Part shown: positions 8,672-20,496 of the stretch, one piece after another
Numbering within the stretch: the first letter of the stretch is position 1
Layout: every line of letters begins with the position of its first letter
DNA from: Zygnema cylindricum
Lineage: Eukaryota > Streptophyta > Zygnematophyceae > Zygnematales > Zygnemataceae
Direction of reading: 5' to 3'
DNA: 64,000 nucleotides
Assembly: GCA_037447655.1 (NCBI GenBank)
Contig: JBBHKE010000836.1
Location: 582,626-646,625, forward strand
Translations under genes and position numbers: made by a program
Notes under the pieces: model-generated
Told to the model about the DNA's origin: nothing
The model's input: the letters and a program-made list of their open reading frames with translations, nothing else
The model's database searches: none

Positions 8672-11166
8672 ACAGATGATTTCTCCAGGTTTACAAAATT
8701 TTACTTCATGAAAGAGAAGAGTGAGGTGCTTGGTCACTTCAAACACTACAAAGCATGGGCTGAAAAAAATCATAATTTATCTATTTTACAGCTCAGATCG
8801 GACAATAGTGGTGAATATACTTTGAAAGAATTTGAAACCTTTTTACTAGAGGAAGGCATGAGTCATCTGTTGACTGTTCTATATTCACCGGAACAAAATG
8901 GGGTGTCGCAAAGATTAAATAGAACTCTCACGGAGAGCTCTAGGTCGATGCTCGCAGATAGAAATGTGGATCCCAAATTCTGGGCTGAGGCTCTAAATTG
9001 TGTATTAAGAATATGATAGGATCAAAATCGGTAGTATCTACTCCTTACGAGATCTGGACAGGTAGCAAACCTGATGTTAGCCATTTCAAAGACTATGGTA
9101 GTAAATGTTTTATCTTAGATACGTCTACAGACAGATGGACAAATGGAACCGAAGGGATTACCAGGTATTTTGTTAGGATATGATGACCACTCAAAAGGTT
9201 ACAGAGTCTTTGTATTTGAGAGGTAGAAAATAGTTGTAGCAAATAATATCATTGTCAAAGATGAACTAGACTCGATAGATTTATTTCAAATGACAGAGCA
9301 ACAAAAGCATTAAAAAGTACAGGAGTATGTCATCTTAGATTGCATGCAAGAAATTGTCCCGCGGGTGCAACATTCTCCGGTGATGACTCCAGAATCAGAC
9401 TCTCTCCCACTTCCTCAACATGTTCAGTTCCAACCGAACCAACAACAGTCAATACACACGGATCGCAACCAGTGCAATCAGCGCAATGCGCGGCAACCGA
9501 CGATCTCAACCTCAAAATTTTCGGGGGGAAGAAGATCCAGCAGCCGCCTACAAGCAAGCTCTCACATTGCCTACTTGGAAGCCTCAGGGGAGCCCTTGAC
9601 CATCCAAGAGGTTTTCTCATCACCAGAGCGAAATCACTAGATTGAGGCGGCAAACGACGAAATGAAGTCGATCATGGAGGCACACACTTGGGAACTTAAG
9701 GACCATCCTTCAGACCGAAAAGCGATCGGCAGCAAATGGGTATTCAAGATGAAGTTAAATCGCGATAACACCATTGAACGCTATAAGGCCAGACTTGTGG
9801 CGAAGGGGTATAATCAAAAGGAAGGAATCGATTTTGAAGAAAACATTTTCTCCGTTTGTAAGATTTCCAACAGTTAGGATTTTGCTGTCCTTAGCTGCTA
9901 TAGAAGATATGGAAATTTATCAGATGGATGTAAAGACGGCCTTTTTGCACGGAGAACTAGAAGAGACCATTTATATGCAGCAGCCTGAAAAGTATGCAGA
10001 ACTAGGAAAAGAGCACTTAGTATGCAAGTTGCTAAATTCCTTGTACGGCCTAAAACGAACACTAGACAATGGAATCTGAAGCTTGATGAATTCTTGACCA
10101 GTCTAAGATTTCAAAGGATAAGTTCTGACCACTCTGTCTACGTTCTAAAGGGTGAAAAAGGGAGAGTGTATATAGCGGTGTATGTAGATGATTTATTATT
10201 AATTAACAAATCAATGCCTGAAATTAACAAAATCAAAACTGCTCTAAACTCACGGTTCGAGATGAAAGACCTCGGTGAGGCAAAGTATATTTTGGGTATC
10301 CAGGTAGAGAGGGACAAAAATAAAAAAAGAATAAAATTAACTTAAAAGGAGGCTATTGGAAACATGTTAGATGAGTATGGAATGCGGGGGGCAAAAGGAT
10401 GTCTACCTACAATGGAGTTTCGGCATAAGTTAGAGGGAGAAGAGACAGAACCAGGGGTCATTATTAGCGAGTATTTAGAGTCAAGAGAGAATGATCCTAT
10501 CACACTAATACCTTATAGACAAATAGTGGGAAGCTTAATTTATTTCATGAACTGTACCCGTCCTGACATTGCTGCAGCAGTTGGGGTACTAAGCAGAAGT
10601 CTAGAGAATCCTAGAAAATCTGACTTTGATGCAGCAAGGAGAGTCTTAAGATATTTGGCCGGAACCAAAGATCTCAAACTCACACTAGGCGGAGGAGAAG
10701 AAAAACTGCAAACGTGGAGTGATGCAAGCTATGGCGACATGCCAAGCCGGAAGTCCACAATGGGATTTGTTATGCAAATTGGGAACGGGACTTGCTGCTG
10801 GAGCAACAAACTTCAAAAGGTTACTGCATAATCGACAATGGAGTCAGAATATATGGCAGCGAGCTTGGCCCTCAAAGAACTCCTATGGGTGAAATCCATG
10901 TTGCAAGAATTAGGATACATGCAGGTTGGTCCACAGGTGATTTGGTGTGATAACCAGCCTGCCATTGCCATTGCTTCTAACCCAAGTCATCACTTCAAAA
11001 GCAAGCACATGGATGTACGATTACACTTTGTAAGAGAAAAAGTGTTCTCTAGAGTGATTAATTATGTTATTTGCCAGATGCAAAAATCATTGCTGATATG
11101 CTCACTAAAGCTCTTCCTGCTCCTAAGGTGAAGTATTGTAGGAACGCAGTGGGATTAAGTGAATAG
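8672..11166 (+). pseudogene. Copia D pol: IN, RT, RNase H (no gag/PR)
   Basis: Begins abruptly within the integrase core (TDDFSRFTKFYFMKEK). The second Asp is kept in RSDNSGEY, but the catalytic Glu position reads Gln (NGVSQRLNRT rather than SERLN). Frames shift near 9010, 9850 and 10030, and again near 11070. RT has YVDDLLLIN. RNase H has TWSDASYGDMPSRK and VIWCDNQPA. Stops at 10343-10345 and 10829-10831 stand where Gln is expected (CAA to TAA). The original C-terminus is VGLSE, stop at 11164-11166. The middle region 9190-9660 is the variable IN-RT linker. Gag, zinc knuckle and protease are absent, so the element is not autonomous. Confidence 0.9.
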
Positions 11167-11326
11167 TTGAATAATTCCACTGCCATACTGCCACTCTACG
11201 ATAAGTCCACCATTGAGATGTAGTGGGACTAGGTGACTTGCTAATTGCTATAATGCTATACTGCGATGCTGCGCTAGTTTATCATCGCAGCTGCGCCGGT
11301 ATACTGAGTCTATAGTTTTAGGGGAG

Positions 11327-11990
11327 TGTTGTATTTTTGGAAAGCTTTCAATCTCACCGCAACAGCGCAGCTGCTATACAGCAGAGCAGCGCAGCAGCGA
11401 GGTTGCAACACAGACAAGAAAACGCAACCACGATTATATTTTATATGGTCCGTACGGACAACGCAGCGTCTGATACTCTTATTGTGATTCTGTACAGTAG
11501 AGAGCAACTGCGATAAATACGATTCTACTCAACTTAGGGGGTAACTCAGTGGTAAATTAGTGGGTAGCTCAGTGGTAGCTTAGTGATAGCTCAGTGGTAG
11601 CTTGACAGATTAGTGGTAGCTTGGTGGTTTGACGTACCTCTCAAGTTCACTGGTGTTGCCAGTGCAACACAAGTATAAGACTTAGGACTCTGAACATATC
11701 TTGCATCCAGACTTCTAAGTAGTAAAACTGCAGACGGTTTTTGGGAAACTTCTGAGTATTATATCTTGAGTGTTGTCCGGTCAATTGTGCTGAAACTTTG
11801 GGAGTTATCAGTGTTTATGCTACTCTATATTTCGATATGGTTTTGTGAGGTTTAGATGCTCGTATAAGAATTGGTGAGCACTTAAGATTAGCTGTTTGAT
11901 AGGATTCTTGATAGCTTATGAGAGTGTATCATGTCTACTTCTACTACTACTGCTGCTCCTCCACCTGCATCAGTGGTTGTAGAACAACAC
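11327..11990 (+). repeat. Copia D 3' LTR
   Basis: Preceded by the purine tract TTTTAGGGGAG (11316-11326), it starts TGTTGTATTTTTGG and ends near GTTGTAGAACAACA. It shares the GCAGC-rich block and the 11-bp A-box-like array with 7895-8660. Its CT-rich end TACTACTACTGCTGCTCC is shared with the B-type LTR ends. It passes almost directly into pre-integrase codons of element E at about 12010, so it may serve as apparent 5' LTR of E although E's own 3' LTR is a different family. Confidence 0.7.
11538..11632 (+). repeat. 11-bp tandem array with perfect tRNA A-box words
   Basis: Units such as GTAGCTCAGTG, GTAGCTTAGTG and ATAGCTCAGTG in tandem, with one 8-bp interruption (GACAGATT). TAGCTCAGTGG is an exact match to the canonical A box of tRNA genes. 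No B box follows at the right distance, so this is an A-box-only array. Confidence 0.7.
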
Positions 11991-12009
11991 CAGTGTCCTA
12001 TGTGATATT

Positions 12010-14762
12010 GTTTTGTGGCATAAAAGGCTTGGTCATGTGCATCATGAGAGACTTACTAAGATGATAAAGCATGATAAGATAGAGGGAGTCTAGCTTAGTC
12101 AACAAGAGTCTTATGTGTGTGATGGTTGCGCTCTCGGAAAGCTTCACAAGCTTCCCCTATCACAAGTTTCTGATCACCGAGCCACAGATGTTCTTGGTAT
12201 TATTCACTCTGATGTTTTCAACCCTTCTAAAGTTCCCTCTTTTGGTGGCAGCCACTTCTTTATCACCTTTATAGACGATTACTCCCGGTATAGTCGCCTA
12301 TACTTCATGAAGGAGAAGAGAGAAGTCTTCACTCACTTTAAGCACTACAAAATCTGGGCGGAGAAACTTCACGGCAAATCTATTCTTGCTTTGTGGACGG
12401 ATAATGGTGGAGAGTATGTATCTACTGCCTTTGCTGATTTTTTGAAAGAAAATGGCATCTCTCGTGAATTTACTGCTCCATACACACCGGAACAAAATGG
12501 TTTAATGTTGCCCAGAGACTTAATCGGACTTTGATTGAATGTGCTCGATCTATGATGGCCGATAAAGGTGTGGATCTAAAGTTTTGGGGGGAAGCTTTTC
12601 ATTGTGCTTCCTACATCAGAAATAGAGTAGAAACCCGAGCTGTTAGGGGTAAGACACCTTATGAAGTGTGGAGAGTCAAAAAGCCAAATGTCAATCATTT
12701 TAGAGTTTTTGCTAGCAAATGTTTTATCTTGGATAATCTTCCTAATTGGAAGCTTAGTCCAAAATCTGTACTTGGTGTCTTTTTAGGCTATGATGATGAA
12801 TCTGTAGGTTATAGAGTCTATAATCCTCAGAGAGGATGCCTTCAAACAGCTAAGAATATTCAGATTAAAGAAGAGAGTCAATCTGTTGACGTTTTTAGCA
12901 TGGATGCAACTGAAAGGAATGATAAAATACAAGAATATATCATTCTTGAGAAGGTACCTTTTACTCCAACCACTTCTACTTCTTCTAACTCTCTCCCGAA
13001 TACCTCTAGGCCGTCTAATACTCCTTCTGGAGTTTCTCGTTCTGTTGATGCTCCTCCCAATACACGCCCTGTGCGGCAAGGTAAGGAACCAACAAATCCC
13101 GCGTCAGATTTTCCGTGGGGAAGAAGGCAAAGCAGCCGCCTTCGAGGCGACCGAGTTGAGAGTGTTTTTTCTGCAAGCACAGGGGAGCCGCTTACTATTC
13201 ATGAAGCTTTTTCCGTTCCTGAAAAGGATCACTGGATCTCGGCTGCAAATGAGGAGATAAAGTCAATTATGGAAGCCCAAACTTGGGAACTTGTGGAGCT
13301 CCCACCGAACCGGAAAGCTATCGGTTGTAAGTGGGTCTTCAAATTAAAATTGAACCCTGATAACACAATTGAGATGTATAAAGCTAGAGTGGTGGCTAAG
13401 GGATTTAGCCAAAAGGAGGGAATTGATTATGAAGAGACGTTCTCTCCTGTGGTTCGCTTTCCTACTGTTAGAGTTTTGCTATCTCTTGCTGCAATAGAGG
13501 ATATGGAATTGCATGAGATGGATGTTAAGACGACTTTCTTACATGGCGATTTGGATGAAGTAATTTATATGAAGCATCAAGAGATGTATGCAGAAAAAGT
13601 GAAAGAAAATCTGGTGTGTAAACTGTTGAAGTCCCTGTATGGTCTGAAACAGGCTCCGAGACAATAGAACCTGAAATTAGATGAGTTTTTAACCAATCTT
13701 GGCTTTACCAGGATCAGTTCATATCACTCAATCTATGTAATGCAAGGTGATGATGGAGTGATTTATGTGGTAGTGTATGTAGATGATTTGCTACTGATTA
13801 GCAAATCCGTCAAAGAGATTAATAAAATAAAATCAGCTCTGAATTCCCGGCTTGAAATGAAAGACTTGGGTGCGGCTAAGTATATTCTAGGAATTCAAGT
13901 AGAAAGAGACACGAAACAGAAAGTAATATATTTAACTCAAAAAGAAGCTATCAAGAACATGTTAGAAAAGTTTGGCATGTCAGAAGCAAAGGGGAGTGCC
14001 ACTCCTATGGAATTCAAGCAAAAATTGGAGGGTACGGAAATGGATGGTGGTGTTTTGGTTGATGATTTCTTGGATTCAGGGGAGGCAGATTCTATGTCCT
14101 CCATTCCTAACAGGCAGATTGTCGAAAGCCTCATTTATTTCATGAATTGTACTCGTCCCGACATCGCAGCAGCGGTTGGAGCCTTAAGCCGAAGCTTGCA
14201 AAATCCAAGGAAGTCAGACTATGAGGCAGCAAAGCGAGTTTTTGGTTATCTTGCAGGAACTCGAAATCTTCGACTCTCTCTCGGCGGAAAGGAAGTCAAA
14301 ATTCATACATGGAGCGATGCGAGCTACGGAGATATGCCGAGCCGACGCTCCATCACCGGATACATTTTGAAGATCGGAAGTGGAACTTGCTGCTGAAGCA
14401 GCAAACTTCAGAAGGTAACAGCTCAGTCTACCATGGAGGCTGAGTACATGGCAGCCAACTCGGCAGTTAAAGAGTTATTTTGGGTGAAGTCTATTCTCTA
14501 AGAGCTTCTCTTTATGCAATCTGGACCACAGATAGTGTGGTGTGATAATCAAGCAGTAATCGCTATTGCATCTAATCCTAGTCATCACTTTAAAAGTAAG
14601 CACATTGATATGAAGCTACACTTTGTAAGAGAAAAGGTGATGGGAAAAGTTATGAAGTTGAGTTATTTACCGGATGAGCAAATGGTGGCTGATATGATGA
14701 CGAAACCCTTACCTGCTCCCAAATTGAAGTTCTGTAGAGAGGCATGTGGATTGAGTGACTAG
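12010..14762 (+). pseudogene. Copia E pol: pre-integrase, IN, RT, RNase H
   Basis: The best-preserved pol in the 5' half. It starts at LWHKRLGHVHHERL (HHCC pre-integrase zinc finger, with CDGCALGKLHKLP). The integrase core follows (FIDDYSRYSR, WTDNGGEY), then a frameshift near 12520 at the conserved PEQNG. From 12531 one frame carries the rest: NPDNTIEMYKARVVAKGFSQ, RT with VYVDDLLLIS, and RNase H TWSDASYGDMPSRR. Its three stops stand at TGG or CAA positions (13665-13667 Trp, 14394-14396 Trp, near 14500 Gln). A further stop lies near 12090. Gag and protease are absent; the 5' junction is with LTR D. Confidence 0.92.
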
Positions 14763-14783
14763 CAGAGTCTAAATCTTTAGGGG

Positions 14784-15566
14784 TGTTGTTTTTAGAAAGT
14801 TTTAGTCCTCTCTATGCCTCAACTGTGAGGGAGAGAGAGCTGTTCTGGACTTAAGTTATTTATGGTTGAGTTCGGTTCAGTACTTACCAAAATTATTGTG
14901 ACAATGAAGTTCGGAGTTCACGGTTCATTCACACTTGGGACACGCGTCGTCACTTGAAAGAAATGCGTGAGTATGTCCTCCGTGGACGTACAGAAATTCG
15001 GCAAGACCACGGGAATTTGTGAAGTCAGTTCCACGGTGCTAAATCCTCTAATCGGATGGTTGACAGCCGCCGCCAACAAATATTGACGAGGCGTGACTAG
15101 ATCTCTATCACTTTACGTTGTCTGAACTTCGGTGTAAATATTTGGTAGAACTTTAGTACACAGGTATACTCACAGTATTTGTTGTGTTAGAATGTTCGAT
15201 GTAAGGTTGGAAGGCCTCCGTACAGCTTAGTGTAGTTTCGGTGTATAGAAGTAGGACTTAGTGAATATGATTCATTAGGAACAAATGATATGCAAACTGT
15301 ACACTCATTTTTATGTAATTCCCTTTCTGCATATCTCACAGATATGTAAGCAGAATTAATTGATATTTTGTGTGTGTATTACTTTTATGATATCTACACT
15401 ATGCCAAATTTTCAGGACCATTGGAGCCTTTTCCTGAAAGTTATAGTCTGTCAACGTTGCTGTTCAGCCATCGATATTTGTGGAAGATTCCTCTTATGAT
15501 TTGTTATACAATGACTACTGCTGCATCTTCTTCATCTTCAGTGCCAGCAGTTGTCTCAGAACAACA
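14784..15566 (+). repeat. Copia E 3' LTR
   Basis: Follows the purine tract CTTTAGGGG and begins TGTTGTTTTTAGAAAG. It ends around GTTGTCTCAGAACAACA. Element J carries a sister LTR at 36497 (both have TTAGTCCTCTCTATGCCTCA near the start). The end is fused to the truncated LTR of element F within the shared word ACAACA. It lacks the tRNA-like unit. Confidence 0.75.
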
Positions 15567-16208
15567 CAACATGGCCAACAAGTCAACAAGTGTAAGTTTT
15601 GGATTCATTCCTGTAATCCTTGGAGATGCTGTAATTTAATATGGTTGTGTTACGTGTCAATCGATGTGACAACAACCGCAAACCGCCGAAAACCTATTCT
15701 GCGATCTCGACATGCTTTGCAGCCGTCCGATTAAACCAGATTTCAATCGTAGCCGTCATAAATACTTGAGCAATATTTTTTTCGCCTCTGAAACAAAGTG
15801 CTTGGTATTTGTTTTTGATGTTCCGTACGCCGTACAACACAAACTTTATCTATGTCCAAATGTCCCGTTAAATGAAATAGCCTACGTGGTAATATTTATA
15901 TGATTATCAAACCCTAAACCTTATAACCTTGATGTTAGACTAATTGGCTTAGGCTACCGGCGGCTAACAGACGGCAGGTATCAAGTTCATATCCCAGGTG
16001 TGTCAATTATTATTTTGGTAAATCTACCGATCTAATGTCTGTCCGCGTCTGGATAGCATTAGGGGGCATGGCTCTATCTCCCTCTCCAACTTTCAGTGCT
16101 TGCTACAATTGTGAGAGCTGGAGAGAGGAGTTAGAGGCATACTGCCTCTGATTCTATTTTGCATTTTACAAAACCTAGAAGATACTAAAATAACCTTTAA
16201 ATTATACA
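15567..16208 (-). repeat. Copia F 3' LTR, truncated
   Basis: Reverse-strand LTR whose start (TGTATAATTTAAAGG read on the minus strand) abuts the element's purine tract at 16209-16220. It aligns with the right part (about 20885-21489) of the F 5' LTR. Roughly 390 bp at its 3' end are missing, replaced by LTR E. It includes the CATGGCTC fold-back (16066-16151) and an antisense tRNA-like unit. Confidence 0.75.
15936..16009 (+). other. tRNA-like unit in Copia F 3' LTR
   Basis: Plus strand: TTAGACTAATTGGCTTAGGC (D-arm/A-box-like) and, after GACGGCAGGTATC, AAGTTCATATCCC (B-box-like). Antisense to element F. Confidence 0.65.
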
Positions 16209-16221
16209 CTTCTTTTTTTTT

Positions 16222-18067
16222 CTAGTCAATCTTTATTTTAAGACCACACTTATCTCTAGAGAAAATTAATTTAGGAGAATGCACAAGTTTAGTCATCATA
16301 TCTGCTACCATTTCACTATCTGGATTATACTCCAAACTGATTATCTTGTTTTGTACTTTCTCCCTTACAAAGCTAAGTCCAATTTCTATGTGTTTGGCTT
16401 TAAAGTGATGTTTAGGATTGGCAGAAATGGCAATGGTTGCCTGATTATCACAAAACACTTTTTGCACACCGCTCGTAAGATGACCAAGCTCACCAAGCAA
16501 AGTCTTGACCCACATTAATTCTTTTACAGCAAAGCAAGAAGCCATGAACTCAGCCTCAGTAGTGGACTGAGCAATAACCTTTTGCTGCTTGCTGCTCCAG
16601 CAGCAAGCCCCATCACCCACATACAATACATATCTTGACGTGCATCTCCTCATAGGAGCATCCCCATTGCTGGCATCACTCCAAGTGGTAATGCCAGTAT
16701 TGATCCCACCCAAATGCAACCATAGTTCTCTAGTCCCCATGAGATATCTAAGAACTCTCTTAGGTGCCTCCCAATCTTTCTTAGTGGGAACATTCAGACT
16801 CCTACTTAGTACTCCTACAGCTGCGGCAATATCCGGACGGGTACAATTCATGAAATATATTAGGCTGCCCACTACTTGTCTATAAGGGATGGTCTGCATA
16901 AATCTTTTCTCTTCCGGGCCTACCTTATCATCTAAGATTATAACTCCCTCTTCCACACTCCCCTCACTTGCCTTCTTTAATTCCATAAGAGTGGTACAAC
17001 TATTAGCCTTGTCCATTTGGATTTTTCTAGCATGTTTCCAATGGCTTCTTTTTGAGTTAATCCTATTATCTTTCTATCTCTCTCTCTCTCTACCTAAATT
17101 ACCAAAATATACTTTGCTTCTTCCATATCCTTCATCTCAAATCTTCCTTTTAGATCATTTTTCAACTTATTTATTTTATCCATAGATTTACTTAATATAA
17201 CCAAATCATCAACATAAATTGCAATAAAAATAATTCCTTCCTCATCTTCAAACAAATAAATGGAGTGATCTGAGCTGATCGAAATATATCCCAAACTTGT
17301 AAGAAACTCATGATCGATCGGTATACCTTGCTTTCCTTCCCTTGCTCCACAAATCCTACGAGTTGTTGTATAAAAATTTCCTCTTCCAACTATCCATGTA
17401 GGAAGGCTGTCTTGATGTCAATCTGATGCACTTCCATGTCTTTAGTTGTCGCGATACTGCGAAGTATCAAAACCGAAAGAAACTTGACGACCAAAGCAAA
17501 AGTCTCCTTGTAGTTTATTCCCTCTTTTTGGGTAAATCCCTTCGCCACTAACCGAGCCTTATAGCGCTCAATGGTGTTATTTGCGTTGAGTTTCAGCTTA
17601 AATACCCACTTAAACCCAATTGGCTTCCTATCAGGAGGACAATTCATCAATTCCTATGTATCGGCCACCATAATTGAGGCCATCTCCTCATTAATGGCTG
17701 TCTTCCACCAGTTTCTCTCAAGACAAGTCATTGCCTCATTATAAGTTTGAGGTTCATCGGGGTGAGACTGTTTGGTTACCTTATTGTTAACTTGTCTCTC
17801 TTGCAGTCTTTTACTGCTTCTTCTTCCTCCCTCAAACTCGGTTGTCGGAATAAATGGCTCTCTTGAATTCTTTCGAACAATTTCTACTTCTCCCTTTTCT
17901 CTTGTTCCCGAGTCAATTTCCACCATGTCTTCCGCTTCGTTTGGAGTTAATACTAGGGGTTTCACACTTCGGTCCTTCTCGATCTGAAGTATGCCTGCAA
18001 GATGGTCATCTTCTTGAAATCTTGGATAGGTAGGAAGCTCAAAGTAATCAAAATTTTCTTGACTCAA
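16222..18067 (-). pseudogene. Copia F: RT and RNase H
   Basis: Reverse strand. From 18067 downward: the linker with FEGGRRSSKRLQE, then NANNTIERYKARLVAKGFTQKE and the RT core split over frames (17390-17650, 17192-17389, 17094-17294) with IYVDDLVILS. Then come TRPDIAAAVGVLSRSL and RNase H TTWSDASNGDAPMRR, VFCDNQATIAI and ADMMTKLVHSPKL, open from 17016 to 16222. Several frame changes between 17000 and 17400 kill RT. The C-terminal frame is intact and ends in KIKID, as in element A. Confidence 0.9.
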
Positions 18068-18292
18068 ATCTGATTCTGACTTTCTTTGTATGCTTAAAGG
18101 GATCTATAGATTTCCCTTCATCCATAACCACTACATGCTTCACTAGGATAATATCCTCTCTTTTAAGATCATAGATTTTATATCCTTTTACATCTTCATC
18201 ATATCCTAGTACATATCATGGTTTTCCTTTTAGGTCTAACTTCTAGTGTGACCGATCTGTGTCTAAATTGAACACTTGACTACAGAAAACTT

Positions 18293-19036
18293 TTAAGTGT
18301 GAAACATCTGGTTTTGGCCAGTCCATCTCTCATAAGGTGTTTGGCCTTTTACTGCTGAAACAAGAACTCTATTCTTGAGATAATTTGCACAGTTTATTAC
18401 TTCGGCCAAAAACTTCTTTCCTATCTTCTTATCTGACAGCATACTTATAGCACTATCACTCAGTGTTATATTTAATCTTTCAGGTACACCATTCTGCTTT
18501 GGATTTTTAGGAACTGTCTTTTGGTGTTGCACTCCATCTTCTCTCAGAAAATCCTCAAACTCGTTAGAGGTATACTCTCCACCATTGTCACTCCTTACTC
18601 TCTTGATTGATGTTTCATGGAGTTGTTCTCTCCATGCTTAATATTGTCTAAAAGATTCATGAGCCTCTAACTTATTTTTCAAAAAATACACCCTGGAATA
18701 CCGAGACCAATCATCAGTGATAGAATCTCTTCCCTCGGGTGATGGCACACTGGACAGCCCCCAAATATCTGTGTGTACTAAATCTAGAATCTTTTCTCCC
18801 TTATAGGTTGCAGCTTTTGGGAAGGGTAACCTGTGTGCTTTACCTTGAGCACATCCACAACAATCACTTAAATTCTCACTTTCAGCGAACTGAATCCCTT
18901 CCACTACTCCCATCTTTTTCATCTCTCTTAACTTATCTAGATTCACATGCCCAAGCCTCTTATGCCAGAACATTATATCATGAACACTAGCATAATAACG
19001 TCTTTTCTTTTCATTACTTAAAATCAGCCTAAACAT
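18293..19036 (-). pseudogene. Copia F: pre-integrase and integrase core
   Basis: The frame at 18638-19036 has MFWHKRLGHVNLDKLREMKK and DCCGCAQGKAHRLPF (HHCC zinc finger), then ITDDWSRYSRVYFLKN with the first catalytic Asp. A stop follows near 18638. The second Asp (RSDNGGEY) lies in the break between the two frames. The frame at 18293-18532 keeps the catalytic Glu in NGVPERLN. The integrase-RT linker (18070-18290) is out of frame. Originally this cut and joined LTR DNA ends to target DNA. Confidence 0.88.
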
Positions 19037-19132
19037 CCATTGGCTACCTTTTTCAGCAGTGAAATAAACTTCCTCCTCAAAACTAGCAGTAAAGACTCTT
19101 TTCCTAGTGTTATTATCAAAACCCTTATCATC

Positions 19133-20496
19133 TTATACAGACGTAGAGATGAGGTTTTTGTTCAGCTCCGGAATAAACAATGCATCGGAGAATGTAACTA
19201 TGGATGTCTTTCCTTCTACTAACACTTTCAGATCTACCGATCCTACAAGAGTAGAAGTGACTATCCTCGCATCCCTGTACTCTATCTCTATGGTGGGAAT
19301 CTTTCTTATCTTAGTGAACAGGTGTTTATCCTTACACATGTGCACGGAGGCACCTGAATCTACAATCCAGCCTGCTTCACCATTCAATCCACCGAAAGCA
19401 AATTTATGTTTTCGTGGAATTTCGACCTTGTTTTTCGCTTCCAACTCCTCATCCAATAGGAGTACATCGTCCTCGTCCTCAAATTCGCCTCATGTACCTA
19501 TTTCACAAGGGCCCTTTTCTTTCCTCTCGGGGGTCCACTGGTCTGTCCCTCCATTAACCGCAGCTTGATTAACTTAGTGCACTCCGCCATATAGTGCCCT
19601 GGTTTCTTACAAAAATGGCAAAAACCCTTAGGAGTCTTTGGTCCGAACTCCTCGGTCTGATTTTTTTTCCCCTCCTCTCTATAATTTCCGACCGGTTTCG
19701 TAGAATCATTATTCCTCCAATTAGTCCCAACTGCCATGGCTTGCCCACTCATTCCTCCTTTTCAGATCTCAATTGTATTCTCTCGAACTAGAATCATCCC
19801 TACCACTGAATTCCAAATCCACCTTGAGTCCGGGAAGTCCTGCACACGGTCGACTATGTTCTCGAACTCATCTGGTAACTTCATGAGCAAACAGTTAACC
19901 TTCATCTTTTTAGTTTCAACTTGTCCAACACTCTCTAGCTCCATGAAAAGTGTTGCAAGCTCATTACAAAAATCCAACATCTTCCCCCCTTGTATACATA
20001 TGCGTCTATTTTTTGATTAGCCAAGTGCTGTTGCTAGATCGTACCACTTAGATGCAACTCTATGAGAGCCACCCAAAGATCGGATGCCCTCTCTACTTGC
20101 AAATGAGGAGATGCAAGCCCTTGAGTAAGATGGCGGAGGATGAAGTGCTTAGCCGCCATATTGTTGTAGTCTCACGTATCGATATCATTCTCCTCGTTCC
20201 TCGGAATAGGTGACATGAATGCGGAACCGGCTGCTATTGGTGTGACCGTCTCCTTCTCCTTGCTTTTGTCCACCACCTCTCCTTCCTATGTCTCCTCCGT
20301 TGAAGATGAATCTGCATCTCTAGTGAATTTTCCTCCTGTAAACCCTGGAGGTATCCCGAGACTGGATGGACGCCTCACCCGTCCACTCACTATTCCCCAA
20401 AACCGTTTCTCACATAGAGCTCCTGTCATCATACTTTCCCAGTATATGAAGCCAGCTCCATTGAATATGGGCACCCTATATGGTGGGCCCATAACC
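19133..20496 (-). pseudogene. Copia F: gag and protease
   Basis: Reverse strand. Gag begins at the ATG inside the primer site (20491-20493 region), reading MGPPYRVPIFNGAGFIYWES, or at an in-frame LTR ATG eight codons upstream. Frames then break. 19762-19980 has the gag helical region (LPDEFENIVDRVQDFPDS), and 19498-19752 has the zinc knuckle CHFCKKPGHYMAEC. 19133-19456 is the protease with the active-site triad in WIVDSGASVHMCKD and the flap-side LFIPELNKNLISTSV. The reading order matches element A. Confidence 0.88.
20482..20496 (-). promoter_or_regulatory. Primer-binding site, Copia F (tRNA-iMet anticodon arm)
   Basis: The minus strand reads GGTTATGGGCCCACC immediately after the LTR end ...GAGTTACA. 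It is complementary to GGUGGGCCCAUAACC of plant-type initiator tRNA-Met (anticodon stem-loop), not to a tRNA 3' CCA end. The ATG inside is in frame with gag. Confidence 0.85.

Noticed and set aside
9330-9653. Overlapping ORFs of about 100 codons on both strands
   Set aside because: They lie in the variable integrase-RT linker of Copia D. The antisense frame is a shadow, and the plus frames fit linker decay.
12531-14762. Possible nonstandard genetic code with TAA/TAG read as Gln (as in some ulvophyte algae)
   Set aside because: Several in-frame TAG/TAA codons sit at Gln positions, but others sit at Trp, Arg or Lys positions, TGA also occurs, and the frames end at TAG/TAA where Copia proteins normally end. 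Ordinary decay explains it better.
15421-15903. Three short plus-strand ORFs
   Set aside because: They fall inside LTR E and the truncated LTR F and show no domain.
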